DNA of 7,027 bases from Alphaproteobacteria bacterium (GCA_019237175.1 JAFAHP010000596.1:1-7027); one strand, 5' to 3'. Positions 1-6,677 are shown, counted from the stretch's first letter. The notes: a model not told the origin generated them from the sequence alone. A program made the numbers and translations.

Positions 1-14
1 GCCGCCGTTCGATA

Positions 15-29
15 TTGGAACCGCTTCAA
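15..29 (+). promoter_or_regulatory. candidate operator-like dyad before the SDR start
   Basis: TTGGAACCGCTTCAA is an imperfect 15-base palindrome centred on base 22 (5 of 7 arm positions pair) and touches the ATG at 29. The 12-base core TGGAACCGCTTC recurs with one change in front of the MFS gene starting at 4901. Its function is inferred only from symmetry, recurrence and position; part of it (GGAA) may simply serve as the ribosome site. Confidence 0.25.
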
Positions 30-826
30 TGGATCTCAAACTCGCAGGCAAGGTCGTACTGATCACCGGGTCAAGCCGCGGTATCGGGCTGGCAACTGCC
101 AAAACGTTTGCCGCCGAGGGCTGCCGGTTGATGCTGTCGGCGCGCGCGGCCGCCCCGTTGGCCGAAGCGGCAGCAGGATTACGCACGAGCGCCACTGAGG
201 TTGCCGCTCACCTGGCCGATGTCAGCAAGCCCGACGAGGCGGCAGGGCTCGTCCAGGCCGCCGTCTCGGCCTTTGGCGGGATTGATGTGCTGATCAACAA
301 CGTCGGCGGTGGCGGTGGCGGAGCGCGCATCGCCGATAGTACCGATGATGATTGGCGCGGCGCCATGGAACGGAACCTGATCCAGACGGTACGGATGATG
401 CGGCTGGCGCTCCCGCATATGCGGGGCCGCACCGGTGCTGCAGTCATCAATGTGGCGTCGATTTCCGGCTGGTCGCCGCAGCTTGCAATGTCCGGGCAGT
501 ACGGCGCGGCAAAGGCGGCGCTGATCTTCGATACCGAGCGCTGGGCACTGGAATTTGTGCCGCACGGCATCCGGGTGAACACGGTCTCGCCTGGCTCAAT
601 TCTCGTCGCGGGTAATGGATGGGATCGCTACCGCCTCGCCAACCGAGAATATTTTGATGACTATGTCCGCCACGGTTTTCCGATGGGCCGTCTCGGCACC
701 GCCGAGGAGGTGGCCGATGTCATCGCTTTTCTGGCGTCGCCGCGCGCCCATTGGATCAACGGCAGAAACATACCGGTCGATGGGTTGGAGCAACCCCACG
801 CGCCCCTCGATCGGCGGCCATTTTAG
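29..826 (+). CDS. SDR-family NAD(P)-dependent oxidoreductase
   Basis: Classical short-chain dehydrogenase/reductase of 265 residues, a normal length for the family; a soluble cytoplasmic enzyme that interconverts an alcohol and a ketone (or a C=C/C=O bond) using NAD(P)(H). Visible motifs are TGSSRGIG (residues 13-20, Rossmann cofactor loop), an Arg after the second strand (R39, often seen with NADPH), D64 for the adenine pocket, NNVGG (90-94), and the catalytic set N116, S144, Y158, K162 in YGAAK. PG follows at 188-189. The C-terminal region has the usual NGxxIPVDG end (about 243-251), but the family's DGG is DGL here. Residues 93-98 are six consecutive glycines. The Met at 29 gives the standard MDLKLAGKVVLITG opening; the frame stays open upstream to the window edge, but no better start is visible. 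GGAA at 17-20 could be a weak ribosome site. The substrate cannot be told from sequence. It faces the MFS gene at 1010-2269 tail to tail. Confidence 0.95.
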   Translation: MDLKLAGKVVLITGSSRGIGLATAKTFAAEGCRLMLSARAAAPLAEAAAGLRTSATEVAAHLADVSKPDEAAGLVQAAVSAFGGIDVLINNVGGGGGGARIADSTDDDWRGAMERNLIQTVRMMRLALPHMRGRTGAAVINVASISGWSPQLAMSGQYGAAKAALIFDTERWALEFVPHGIRVNTVSPGSILVAGNGWDRYRLANREYFDDYVRHGFPMGRLGTAEEVADVIAFLASPRAHWINGRNIPVDGLEQPHAPLDRRPF

Positions 827-858
827 CCTTTCTCGATGCCTGATTCCGGTTGAACCTG

Positions 859-879
859 ATCGGGTGCTCGCTGCCCGAT
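859..879. other. short inverted repeat after the SDR gene
   Basis: ATCGGG and CCCGAT form a perfect 6-base-pair stem around a 9-base loop, 33 bases after the SDR stop codon. No T-run follows on either strand, so it is at best a weak termination or RNA-end-stabilising hairpin. It lies in the 183-base gap between two convergent genes, in which I see no gene. Confidence 0.25.
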
Positions 880-957
880 GACCAGCTCGCCTCTACGGTG
901 CCGACCGCCGTTCGCTCATCAGGGAGCCCTGCCTCGCACAAGCGTTCAGCGCAATCG

Positions 958-984
958 GTGATCGTCGAGCCCCCGCTCGATCAC
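958..984. terminator. possible bidirectional terminator hairpin between convergent genes
   Basis: TCGAGC (965-970), a CCCC loop and GCTCGA (975-980) form a perfect 6-base-pair stem. It is extended by GTGA (958-961) pairing with TCAC (981-984) across a 3-base bulge. It lies between the ends of the convergent SDR and MFS genes, where a shared terminator is expected. No U-tract follows in either direction, so an intrinsic terminator of the standard type is not shown. Confidence 0.35.
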
Positions 985-1009
985 GGCCGCTCGGCTGCCG
1001 GAACGGGGG

Positions 1010-2269
1010 TCAGTCGGTTGCGCCGCCGACGGCTCGCTCGCCTGCGGATCGAAACCGGCCAATGCGGCGGATCGTGAGCGCCAGCGGCGCGCACAGCAGC
1101 AACATCAGCGCGCCGAGAATAAAGAAGCTTTCGTTCACGCCCCAGCGATCGGCAATGCTACCCATGAGCGGCGGGATCACGATCGAAGTGAGCCGCTGGC
1201 CGGTCTGACGCAGGCCGACGACGGCACCCTGCTGATGGCGGCCGACTGCCCGCGCTTGCACCGATAAGACGAGCGGCTGAATGACCCCTTCGAGCCAGCC
1301 GCGGATGACCTGGAACAACAGTAAAAACGCGAAGATGCCACCCAAAAGCGGTGTTCCTGCCATCAGCAAGATCGACAGCGCGGTGCCGCCCAGCATCGTA
1401 CGCTGCGCATCACCCAAACGCATCGCCCGCCCGGCGAACAGCGCCCCGAACCCGCTCGCAATCTCGGCGGCAGCGAACAGAACGCCGATCGTCGTGCCGA
1501 CCAGTCCCATCTGCTTGAGATAAACGACATAGACCGACGTCTGGACGCTGTAGGTCGAGTTTCGCATCGACATGATCGCCATCGACAGCGCAATAGCCGG
1601 GATCGTGATCAGCATGATCGAGCTGACGTAGTCCGAAACGCGAGGCCAGGCGTCGCCGGCGCGGAATCTCGCTCGGCCGGGTCCATCGTGTCGCGGCGGC
1701 GCGAAAAACTTCGCCTCCGGCGCGCGCAGGAGTGCGACGCTCAGCACCCCGCCCCACGCGGTGCCAACAAGATAGGCCGGCCAGGCGCCGCCGAAATCCC
1801 AGACGGCGCCGGCAAGGATCGGCGCCGCTGTCGAGCCGAGCCGTGCAAAAAAGGTGAACCGGCCGAGATATCGCGCGTCGCCCTCGGCGAGCTGGGCGAT
1901 AAGGGTCTGCGCGCCCGACCAGGCGAAAGACGCGGCGCCGCTGATCAGTTGCAGCAGCAATAAGGGCCAAAACCACGGCATCAACGGAAACAGAGGTGCC
2001 AAAGCCATTCCGGCCCAGACGAAGAACAACGTGACTTTGCGCGTGCCGAACCGGTCCATCAAAACGCCGACATGGATCGACAGGAACATCGCGAGGATCG
2101 AGCGGGCACCGACAAGGATCCCGACCTCGGAGGCATCGAACCCCAGCGACAGGCCGTAAAGGGGGATCAGGAAGGTATAGAAATCGACATAGCCCATACT
2201 GAACGGTCCGGCGACGTACAGCGATGTCAGCGGCCGGGAGCGGGGAGCGTTGATGCCGGTGGAGCGCAT
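1010..2269 (-). CDS. MFS transporter (12-TM type), substrate unknown
   Basis: Inner-membrane carrier of the major facilitator superfamily, 419 residues, the usual size for a 12-helix member. The loop 2-3 signature GVLMDRFGTRK (residues 68-78) is a clear motif A, and a second-half counterpart GSIADRWG is at 370-377. Long hydrophobic runs alternate with short charged loops, and a polar Arg-rich central loop at about 182-212 separates the two six-helix halves. The C-terminal half (QTGQRLTSIVIPPLMG, 355-370) is typical of drug or metabolite exporters, but the substrate and direction cannot be assigned. The ATG at 2269 is the first in-frame start after a TGA about 33 bases upstream; no good Shine-Dalgarno precedes it. 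It is the last of three same-strand MFS genes, 119 bases after the previous one, and may be co-transcribed with them. Confidence 0.92.
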   Translation of the reverse strand: MRSTGINAPRSRPLTSLYVAGPFSMGYVDFYTFLIPLYGLSLGFDASEVGILVGARSILAMFLSIHVGVLMDRFGTRKVTLFFVWAGMALAPLFPLMPWFWPLLLLQLISGAASFAWSGAQTLIAQLAEGDARYLGRFTFFARLGSTAAPILAGAVWDFGGAWPAYLVGTAWGGVLSVALLRAPEAKFFAPPRHDGPGRARFRAGDAWPRVSDYVSSIMLITIPAIALSMAIMSMRNSTYSVQTSVYVVYLKQMGLVGTTIGVLFAAAEIASGFGALFAGRAMRLGDAQRTMLGGTALSILLMAGTPLLGGIFAFLLLFQVIRGWLEGVIQPLVLSVQARAVGRHQQGAVVGLRQTGQRLTSIVIPPLMGSIADRWGVNESFFILGALMLLLCAPLALTIRRIGRFRSAGERAVGGATD

Positions 2270-2388
2270 TGTTTTGGGAACGCTATCGTGCGGCAGGCAT
2301 CAGGAGTTCGGAGTACGGGTGGCCCAGGGTGAGATCAGTCCGGTCATCGATCGGGTCCCAATCTGGCCGGCGCACCGCGATATCGCCG

Positions 2389-3612
2389 CTAGACGCACCA
2401 CCGAACCAAACGGGTCCATACGAGGCTTAATCCGGCAAGCCCAATGCCCGCCATGATCAGGATTGCTGTCGCAGGCCCGAGCCATTCGGACAGCATGCCG
2501 GCCGCCAAAACGCCAAGCGGGCCGGTGCCAATGCACATCGTTACGATTCCCATGACCCGCGAGCGCATCGCCGCTGGCGCTTCGATCAGGATCAGCGTCG
2601 TCTGCATGTTGGAGAATGCCGCGGTGCCAAGCCCGCCGATCAGCAGCAGCACGAAGGCGAGCCCGTACCACGGCGACAGCGCCATTCCGACGACCCCCAC
2701 CAAGAACAGCAGCGAGCCGCGGAGCAGCGCGCGGCTGCCGTCGAGCCGTAGCCATCCGGCGGAGAGCGCAATGCCGATCGCGATCGCCCCGATCGGCTCG
2801 GCGGCGGCAAGCGCGCCGACCAGGGTCGGCGACACCCGATAACCATCAAGGCCGATTGGCGCGATCAGTGCCGAATAGGAGAAGCCGAAGACGTTCATAA
2901 CGATCGACACCAGCACGACGCCAAAGATCGCCGGATGGGAGCGGGTGACAGCGAGCCCTTCGGCGAGGTCGGCGGTGAGACGGTGCAGCCGCAAGGGTCT
3001 CCTCTGTTGGTGGAAACCGAGCCCAGCGACGACGAAGCACGTGGCGAGGTACAGAACCGCCGAAAGAAAATAGGCACCGCCAATGCCCAGACGCTCGAAA
3101 GCAGCACCGCCCGCGAGCGGCCCCAAGACGCGGGCAACGCTGTTCGTCAGCGAGTCGAAAGCTACCGCCGCCGCCACCTGGCCGCTGGCGACGACTTCAC
3201 CGATCATGCGCCGGCGTACCGCCATCTCTGCGGCCCAGACGATGCCGGTGACGATGCCGGCCATCGCGACATGCCAGACGCGCAACTGTCCAAACAGCGC
3301 GAGCGCACAAAGCGCCCCCGAACTCCCGGCCATCACGAAGAGCTGCGTCACGAGTATTCGCTTGCGGTTGAGAGCCTCGCCGACCAATCCGGCAAGCGCC
3401 CCAACAAACAGCATCGGCAGGCTGCGGGCTACCGTGACGACAGAAACCAGAAAGGCGGAGTGGGTGGCATCGTAAGTAAAGATGCCTGCGACGAGGAGCT
3501 CGAGCCAGCGCATCGCGTTTCCGACACCGCCAGCAAACCACAGGCGAAGGTAATTCGGATTCGCCAGCAGGCCGCTTCGTTCCCTCGCCGCGATGATCGT
3601 CTGGGAAAGCAT
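2389..3612 (-). CDS. MFS transporter, EntS-like (MFS_3) group
   Basis: Inner-membrane carrier of 407 residues with about 12 hydrophobic segments. The pattern fits the MFS_3 group, which includes the enterobactin exporter EntS and many uncharacterised exporters: an NPNYLRLWFAG opening (18-28), RVLGPLAGGAAFERLG (161-176), and in the second half AMRSRVMG (348-355) followed by GPLG (364-367). The motif A loop is non-canonical: GALAGLVGEALNRKR (71-85) lacks the usual Asp at its fifth position but keeps the basic NRKR end, and E79 may substitute for the acid. The charged linker after about residue 200 (HQQRRPLRLHRL) joins the two halves. The ATG at 3612 gives the expected short cytoplasmic lead; no strong Shine-Dalgarno is seen. 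It lies 56 bases after the stop of the MFS gene upstream, so co-transcription is plausible. Substrate unknown; a siderophore is only one possibility and nothing nearby supports it. Confidence 0.92.
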   Translation of the reverse strand: MLSQTIIAARERSGLLANPNYLRLWFAGGVGNAMRWLELLVAGIFTYDATHSAFLVSVVTVARSLPMLFVGALAGLVGEALNRKRILVTQLFVMAGSSGALCALALFGQLRVWHVAMAGIVTGIVWAAEMAVRRRMIGEVVASGQVAAAVAFDSLTNSVARVLGPLAGGAAFERLGIGGAYFLSAVLYLATCFVVAGLGFHQQRRPLRLHRLTADLAEGLAVTRSHPAIFGVVLVSIVMNVFGFSYSALIAPIGLDGYRVSPTLVGALAAAEPIGAIAIGIALSAGWLRLDGSRALLRGSLLFLVGVVGMALSPWYGLAFVLLLIGGLGTAAFSNMQTTLILIEAPAAMRSRVMGIVTMCIGTGPLGVLAAGMLSEWLGPATAILIMAGIGLAGLSLVWTRLVRWCV

Positions 3613-3668
3613 TTCAGCGTCCGAACCGTCGAATCGGTGGGTTAAGAGGTAAAACGAACTCTTCTTTC

Positions 3669-4901
3669 TCAGTGAAGCACGTCGGCAAGCTGCGGCGTTG
3701 CGATTCGATCGCGGCCGCGAGTCGGTCCGCCCGCCAGGATCTGGACGACGCCGGCGCCACAGCCCACCAGCACGCCGATCTGCCAGGCGTGATCATAGGA
3801 GCCGAACCTGTCGAAGATAACGCCGCCGCCCCAGGCGCCGATCGAGGATCCGACCTGGTGCATGACAAAGGCGATGCCGAGCAAGGTGGCCATGTAGCGG
3901 GTGCCGAACATATCGGCCACGAGACCGCTAACGAGCGGCGCCACACTGAGCCACAGCATGCCCATCGCGGCCGCGAACACGAGCGTGCTCGTCGGGGTCG
4001 GCGGCATCACGAAATAGGCGGTAAAGACAAACCCCCGCAGAATGTAGAGCAGGCCCAACAGAATATGCTTGGGATACTTTGCCCCGAGCCAGCCGGCGGT
4101 AATCGAGCCGATCGAATTCACGCCGCCGATCACGGCAATGGCCTCGGCGCTCAAGATCGGGTCCTGCCCGCAAATCGCCAGATAGGTCGGCAAATGCGTC
4201 GTCAGGAACACCAAATTGAGACCGCAGACAAAATATGCGCCCGACATCACCAGGAACGGACGATGCCGCGCCGCTTGCCCGAGAACCGCGCGCATGGACG
4301 TTCTCGTTGCCGCACGGCTCGGCATCCGGTCGGCTCCGCCCGCGAGAAAGCCGGCGGGAAGCATCGCAACGGCCAGCGCCACAAAGAACAGCGCGCCGAG
4401 CCGCCAGGGATGGCCGACCAGGATGGATTGCGTGGTCATCGGGATCATCAATGTGCCTAGCGATCCCGCCGCGGAGACGAGCCCCAGCACCTTGCTGCGG
4501 CGCTCCTCCGACACCGCGCGCGCGACCGCCGTCATCACCAAGGACGACGCGGTACACGACAAGGCGACGCCGATCAGCACGCCCGATAAAAGCAACGAGG
4601 GCGCGCCCCCCGCCGTTGCCATGATGACGAGCCCGGCGGCATAGATCGCCGCACCCGACAGCATCGTGACGCGAAGTCCAAAGCGGTCAGCCAGCGCGCC
4701 GACCGGGGCTTGCGATATGCCCCAGACGATATTCTGTATCGCGACGGCAAGCGTGAAACTTGTCGCCGTCAACGCAAGATCGCGGGTAACCGGGGTTAGA
4801 AACAGGCCCAGGCTCTGACGTAATCCCATGCCGAGGCTGAGAAGTACCGCCGCACCGATCAAGATCCGTCGGGTGCTGCGGGTGCCGAATGCTACCTGCA
4901 T
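3669..4901 (-). CDS. MFS transporter, monocarboxylate-carrier-like group
   Basis: Inner-membrane carrier of 410 residues with 12 likely helices. Helix 1 contains SLGMGLRQSLGLFL (22-35). Motif A is GALADRFGLR (68-77). The second half has GLVADMFGTRYMATLLG (326-342) and ends with GGGVIFDRFGSYDHAW (358-373), a signature I associate with MFS proteins related to monocarboxylate/oxalate-formate carriers. Uptake or exchange of an organic or aromatic acid is a reasonable inference given the hydroxylase upstream, but it is not demonstrated. The ATG at 4901 is chosen because the protein then begins right before helix 1; GGAAC about 10 bases upstream is only a weak ribosome site. It is the first of three minus-strand MFS genes and follows the hydroxylase on the same strand after a 264-base gap rich in dyad symmetry, so it may have its own promoter. 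Confidence 0.93.
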   Translation of the reverse strand: MQVAFGTRSTRRILIGAAVLLSLGMGLRQSLGLFLTPVTRDLALTATSFTLAVAIQNIVWGISQAPVGALADRFGLRVTMLSGAAIYAAGLVIMATAGGAPSLLLSGVLIGVALSCTASSLVMTAVARAVSEERRSKVLGLVSAAGSLGTLMIPMTTQSILVGHPWRLGALFFVALAVAMLPAGFLAGGADRMPSRAATRTSMRAVLGQAARHRPFLVMSGAYFVCGLNLVFLTTHLPTYLAICGQDPILSAEAIAVIGGVNSIGSITAGWLGAKYPKHILLGLLYILRGFVFTAYFVMPPTPTSTLVFAAAMGMLWLSVAPLVSGLVADMFGTRYMATLLGIAFVMHQVGSSIGAWGGGVIFDRFGSYDHAWQIGVLVGCGAGVVQILAGGPTRGRDRIATPQLADVLH

Positions 4902-4904
4902 GGT

Positions 4905-4919
4905 CGAAACGGTTCCACA
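4905..4919 (-). promoter_or_regulatory. candidate operator-like dyad before the MFS start at 4901
   Basis: Read on the minus strand this is TGTGGAACCGTTTCG. The core GGAACCGTTTC is a near-perfect palindrome (pattern GRAACSGTTYC), ending 4 bases before the ATG. Its TGGAACCGYTTC core matches the site before the SDR gene at 11 of 12 bases. A repressor site overlapping the translation start is an inference from position and symmetry. Confidence 0.25.
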
Positions 4920-4937
4920 TGTTCGACGTCTTATCGG

Positions 4938-4972
4938 TCACTCTGCCCGATGCTCCTCATCGGGCCGAGTGA
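4938..4972. promoter_or_regulatory. strong inverted repeat in the MFS leader
   Basis: GCCCGATG (4945-4952) and CATCGGGC (4958-4965) pair perfectly around the 5-base loop CTCCT. One mismatch out, TCACTC (4938-4943) pairs with GAGTGA (4967-4972), giving 14 paired bases in all. It lies 37 bases upstream of the MFS start at 4901. For minus-strand transcripts no U-tract follows, so it is more likely an operator or a leader hairpin than an intrinsic terminator for the upstream hydroxylase gene. On the + strand TTTAT follows, but no + gene ends here. Confidence 0.4.
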
Positions 4973-4974
4973 TT

Positions 4975-4995
4975 TATGCCCAACGATTAGGCATA
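4975..4995. promoter_or_regulatory. 21-base palindrome, candidate regulator site
   Basis: TATGCC and GGCATA are perfect inverted arms 9 bases apart; inside them AA and TT also pair, so 8 of 10 arm positions match around base 4985. It sits directly next to the strong hairpin at 4938-4972. The size and symmetry suit a dimeric repressor or activator; which family is unknown and no regulator gene is in the window. Confidence 0.35.
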
Positions 4996-5067
4996 GGTGG
5001 CCAGCGCCGGTGATAGGTTCGCAGCCAATTTTCCCGGTGGATGGCGACCCGGAGGTAATGCGGCTGT

Positions 5068-5077
5068 GGAACGTTCC
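5068..5077. promoter_or_regulatory. perfect 10-base palindrome GGAACGTTCC
   Basis: GGAACGTTCC is self-complementary and lies in the gap between the hydroxylase stop and the first MFS start. With its flanks (TGTGGAACGTTCCG, 5065-5078) it resembles the TGTGGAACCGTTTCG site at 4905-4919 with one base removed and one changed, so it could be a second, variant site. A 10-base palindrome alone can occur by chance. Confidence 0.2.
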
Positions 5078-5165
5078 GGCGACGCGAGATGCGGCGGAGA
5101 CCGGCCCGCATATACGCCAGTCAATTACCGTCGATGAGCGTTGGCACGTGGCCGATGCGATCCCG

Positions 5166-6677
5166 TTACGGCTTTTTTTGACCGCCCCTATTCCCGGCCT
5201 CTGTTTCCCGGCCTCTGCGCGCACCGCTTTCGAGAGCCTCCAGCAGCTGAGCGATGCGGCTGGTGTGCGGGTCCTTGTCGTAGAGCGTGTACAGCGCGCC
5301 GGCGAGCCGCACCGGGTCGCCCGAGTAGTAGCGCTCGTAGAGCTGCTGACGCCCGGAGAAGGACGACACGGCAGCGTCGAAGGCCAGCCGGAACAGTTTG
5401 ACGCGGTAGGGCGCATCGGCGTTGGCCGCCTCGTAATAGGTGCGCACCACCTCGGCCGCCGGCCCGCCGAACTCGGCGTAGGACGGCACCGCAACGAGGC
5501 CGCCCGCTCCCAGCGTCTGGATGATCTCGCACATGCGCACGAACATCTTTGGGTACATCATGCGCACGGTCCACAGCGGCATCGTCGCCGGCGTCACGAT
5601 CCCGGACGCGCCGGGCGCGGCGTCGGCCTCGCTCGCCCTGAGGCACGCGCGCGTGAACTCCGTAAACTGGATCAGCTCGGCAAGCATCCCCTGGACGTGC
5701 AGATGCGCATCGATGCTCGTCGCCTTCGCGACCGAAAAGCCGAGAGCCATCATGAATTCGGCCTTCGCCAGGTTCTTGGTCGAAAACTGGTGCATGATCT
5801 GCGGCATGGCGCCGGTGCGGTCGTAGAGACCGTTGCACATCTCCGGGTCGCGGTGGATAAAGACGCGCTCCCACGGCACCATGACATCCTCAAAGACCGC
5901 CATCGCATCGGTCTCGTCGAAACGCGAGGAAAGCGGGTAGTCGAGCGGCGAGGCCGCGTTCTGGTGGATGACCGACGGCCGGCATACGAACATCAGTCCC
6001 GGCGCAGCGACCGGCACCGCGAAGCCGAGAGCATAGGGCTCGGCCTCCTTGTTCACCGCGAGGTGGGTCGACGGCATGACGAGAAGCTCGTTCGCGTAGG
6101 CCGCCAGGGTCGAGACCATGCGCGCGCCGCGGATCACGATCCCTTCGCTGGTTTCCTTGACGATCTTCGCAGCCAGGTCCTTGTCCTGGCGTTCGACCGG
6201 CTTTGAGCGGTCGACCTGGGGGTTGACGAGCGTGTGCGTGAGACAGAGGTCGTTATCGCGCACGAATGCATAATAGGCGCGCAGATTGTCGGCAAAGCGC
6301 GCGTCCTTGTCGCCGAAGGCGTGGGCTGCTGACGCCAGCCCGGTCACGAAGATGTTCATGAAATCGGGGCTGCGGCCGAGCATGCCGCAGGTCGCATCCA
6401 TCCACAATTTGACCATCTCGCGCCGGCGCACGAGATCCGCGGCCGACCGCGGCTCGATGAACGAGAGCCCGACCGGCGCACCGTCGACCGGCGACGCGAA
6501 CGTCATCCGCGGCGCCAGCGTCGGGTCATGCTGCATGTCGTAGAGATCGGCGAGGCTCTGCGCCGCCCCGGCAAAGCGCGGGTCCTGCGTCACGTCCGTG
6601 ACCCTCTGGCCGTCGATATGGATGCGCCTCTCGTCGCGCAGCGATGCAAGAAAGGCCTTGCCGGTGCGAACGCCCAT
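5166..6677 (-). CDS. HpaB-type FADH2-dependent aromatic monooxygenase, large component
   Basis: Oxygenase of the 4-hydroxyphenylacetate 3-hydroxylase family (503 residues; family usually about 480-520). Such cytoplasmic enzymes hydroxylate phenolic rings with O2 and FADH2 supplied by a separate reductase, which is not in this window. The fold is acyl-CoA-dehydrogenase-like. Family landmarks are GRSPDF (101-106), LTHTLVNPQVDR (146-157), YPLSSRFDE (247-255) and GRQQLYERYYSG (442-453). Aligned to E. coli HpaB, R102 and H148 match the substrate-contact Arg113 and His155, but Tyr117 is Phe106 here. The ATG at 6677 is chosen over the one at 6695 because AGGAGG lies 5 bases before it, inside what would otherwise be codons 3-4. 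The last residues come from a 14-base tandem duplication and a run of seven A. The exact substrate is uncertain; a chlorophenol-type or other phenol hydroxylase is also possible. It is divergent from the gene at 7003 and upstream of the MFS block. Confidence 0.93.
   Translation of the reverse strand: MGVRTGKAFLASLRDERRIHIDGQRVTDVTQDPRFAGAAQSLADLYDMQHDPTLAPRMTFASPVDGAPVGLSFIEPRSAADLVRRREMVKLWMDATCGMLGRSPDFMNIFVTGLASAAHAFGDKDARFADNLRAYYAFVRDNDLCLTHTLVNPQVDRSKPVERQDKDLAAKIVKETSEGIVIRGARMVSTLAAYANELLVMPSTHLAVNKEAEPYALGFAVPVAAPGLMFVCRPSVIHQNAASPLDYPLSSRFDETDAMAVFEDVMVPWERVFIHRDPEMCNGLYDRTGAMPQIMHQFSTKNLAKAEFMMALGFSVAKATSIDAHLHVQGMLAELIQFTEFTRACLRASEADAAPGASGIVTPATMPLWTVRMMYPKMFVRMCEIIQTLGAGGLVAVPSYAEFGGPAAEVVRTYYEAANADAPYRVKLFRLAFDAAVSSFSGRQQLYERYYSGDPVRLAGALYTLYDKDPHTSRIAQLLEALESGARRGRETEAGNRGGQKKP
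5190..5217. repeat. 14-base tandem duplication at the 3' end of the hydroxylase gene
   Basis: ATTCCCGGCCTCTG (5190-5203) is followed directly by TTTCCCGGCCTCTG (5204-5217), identical at 13 of 14 positions. Because 14 is not a multiple of three, the duplication changes the reading frame. With one copy removed the hydroxylase frame would end in GAA-TAG right after residues RRGRE. The present C-terminal tail ETEAGNRGGQKKP thus looks like a by-product of the duplication. Confidence 0.8.

Noticed and set aside
1..28. End of an upstream gene, or an N-terminal extension of the SDR
   Set aside because: All three + frames stay open here but 28 bases are too few to judge, and the SDR has a standard N-terminus at 29.
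2935..3645. Open + strand frame (236 codons) opposite the EntS-like MFS gene
   Set aside because: It is antisense to a well-supported membrane protein, has a low-hydrophobicity, charge-rich composition and no credible ribosome site.
3672..4460. Open + strand frame (262 codons) opposite the monocarboxylate-like MFS gene
   Set aside because: It is a shadow of the real gene: composition is dominated by Arg, His, Ala and Gly with no known motif.
4938..4975. Intrinsic terminator of the hydroxylase transcript
   Set aside because: The short T-run is on the wrong side for minus-strand transcription, and the hairpin lies about 200 bases past the stop and close to the next start.
4931..5494. Overlapping minus-strand frame running past the hydroxylase stop, considered as an original longer C-terminus
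   Set aside because: The part beyond the stop shows no HpaB-family similarity and the protein already has full family length; the 14-base duplication explains the tail more simply.
4950..6206. Long open frame on the + strand (418 codons) opposite the hydroxylase gene
   Set aside because: It lies antisense to a gene with clear family motifs, its translation is rich in Arg, His and Gly with no recognisable domain, and such open frames are expected in high-G+C coding DNA.
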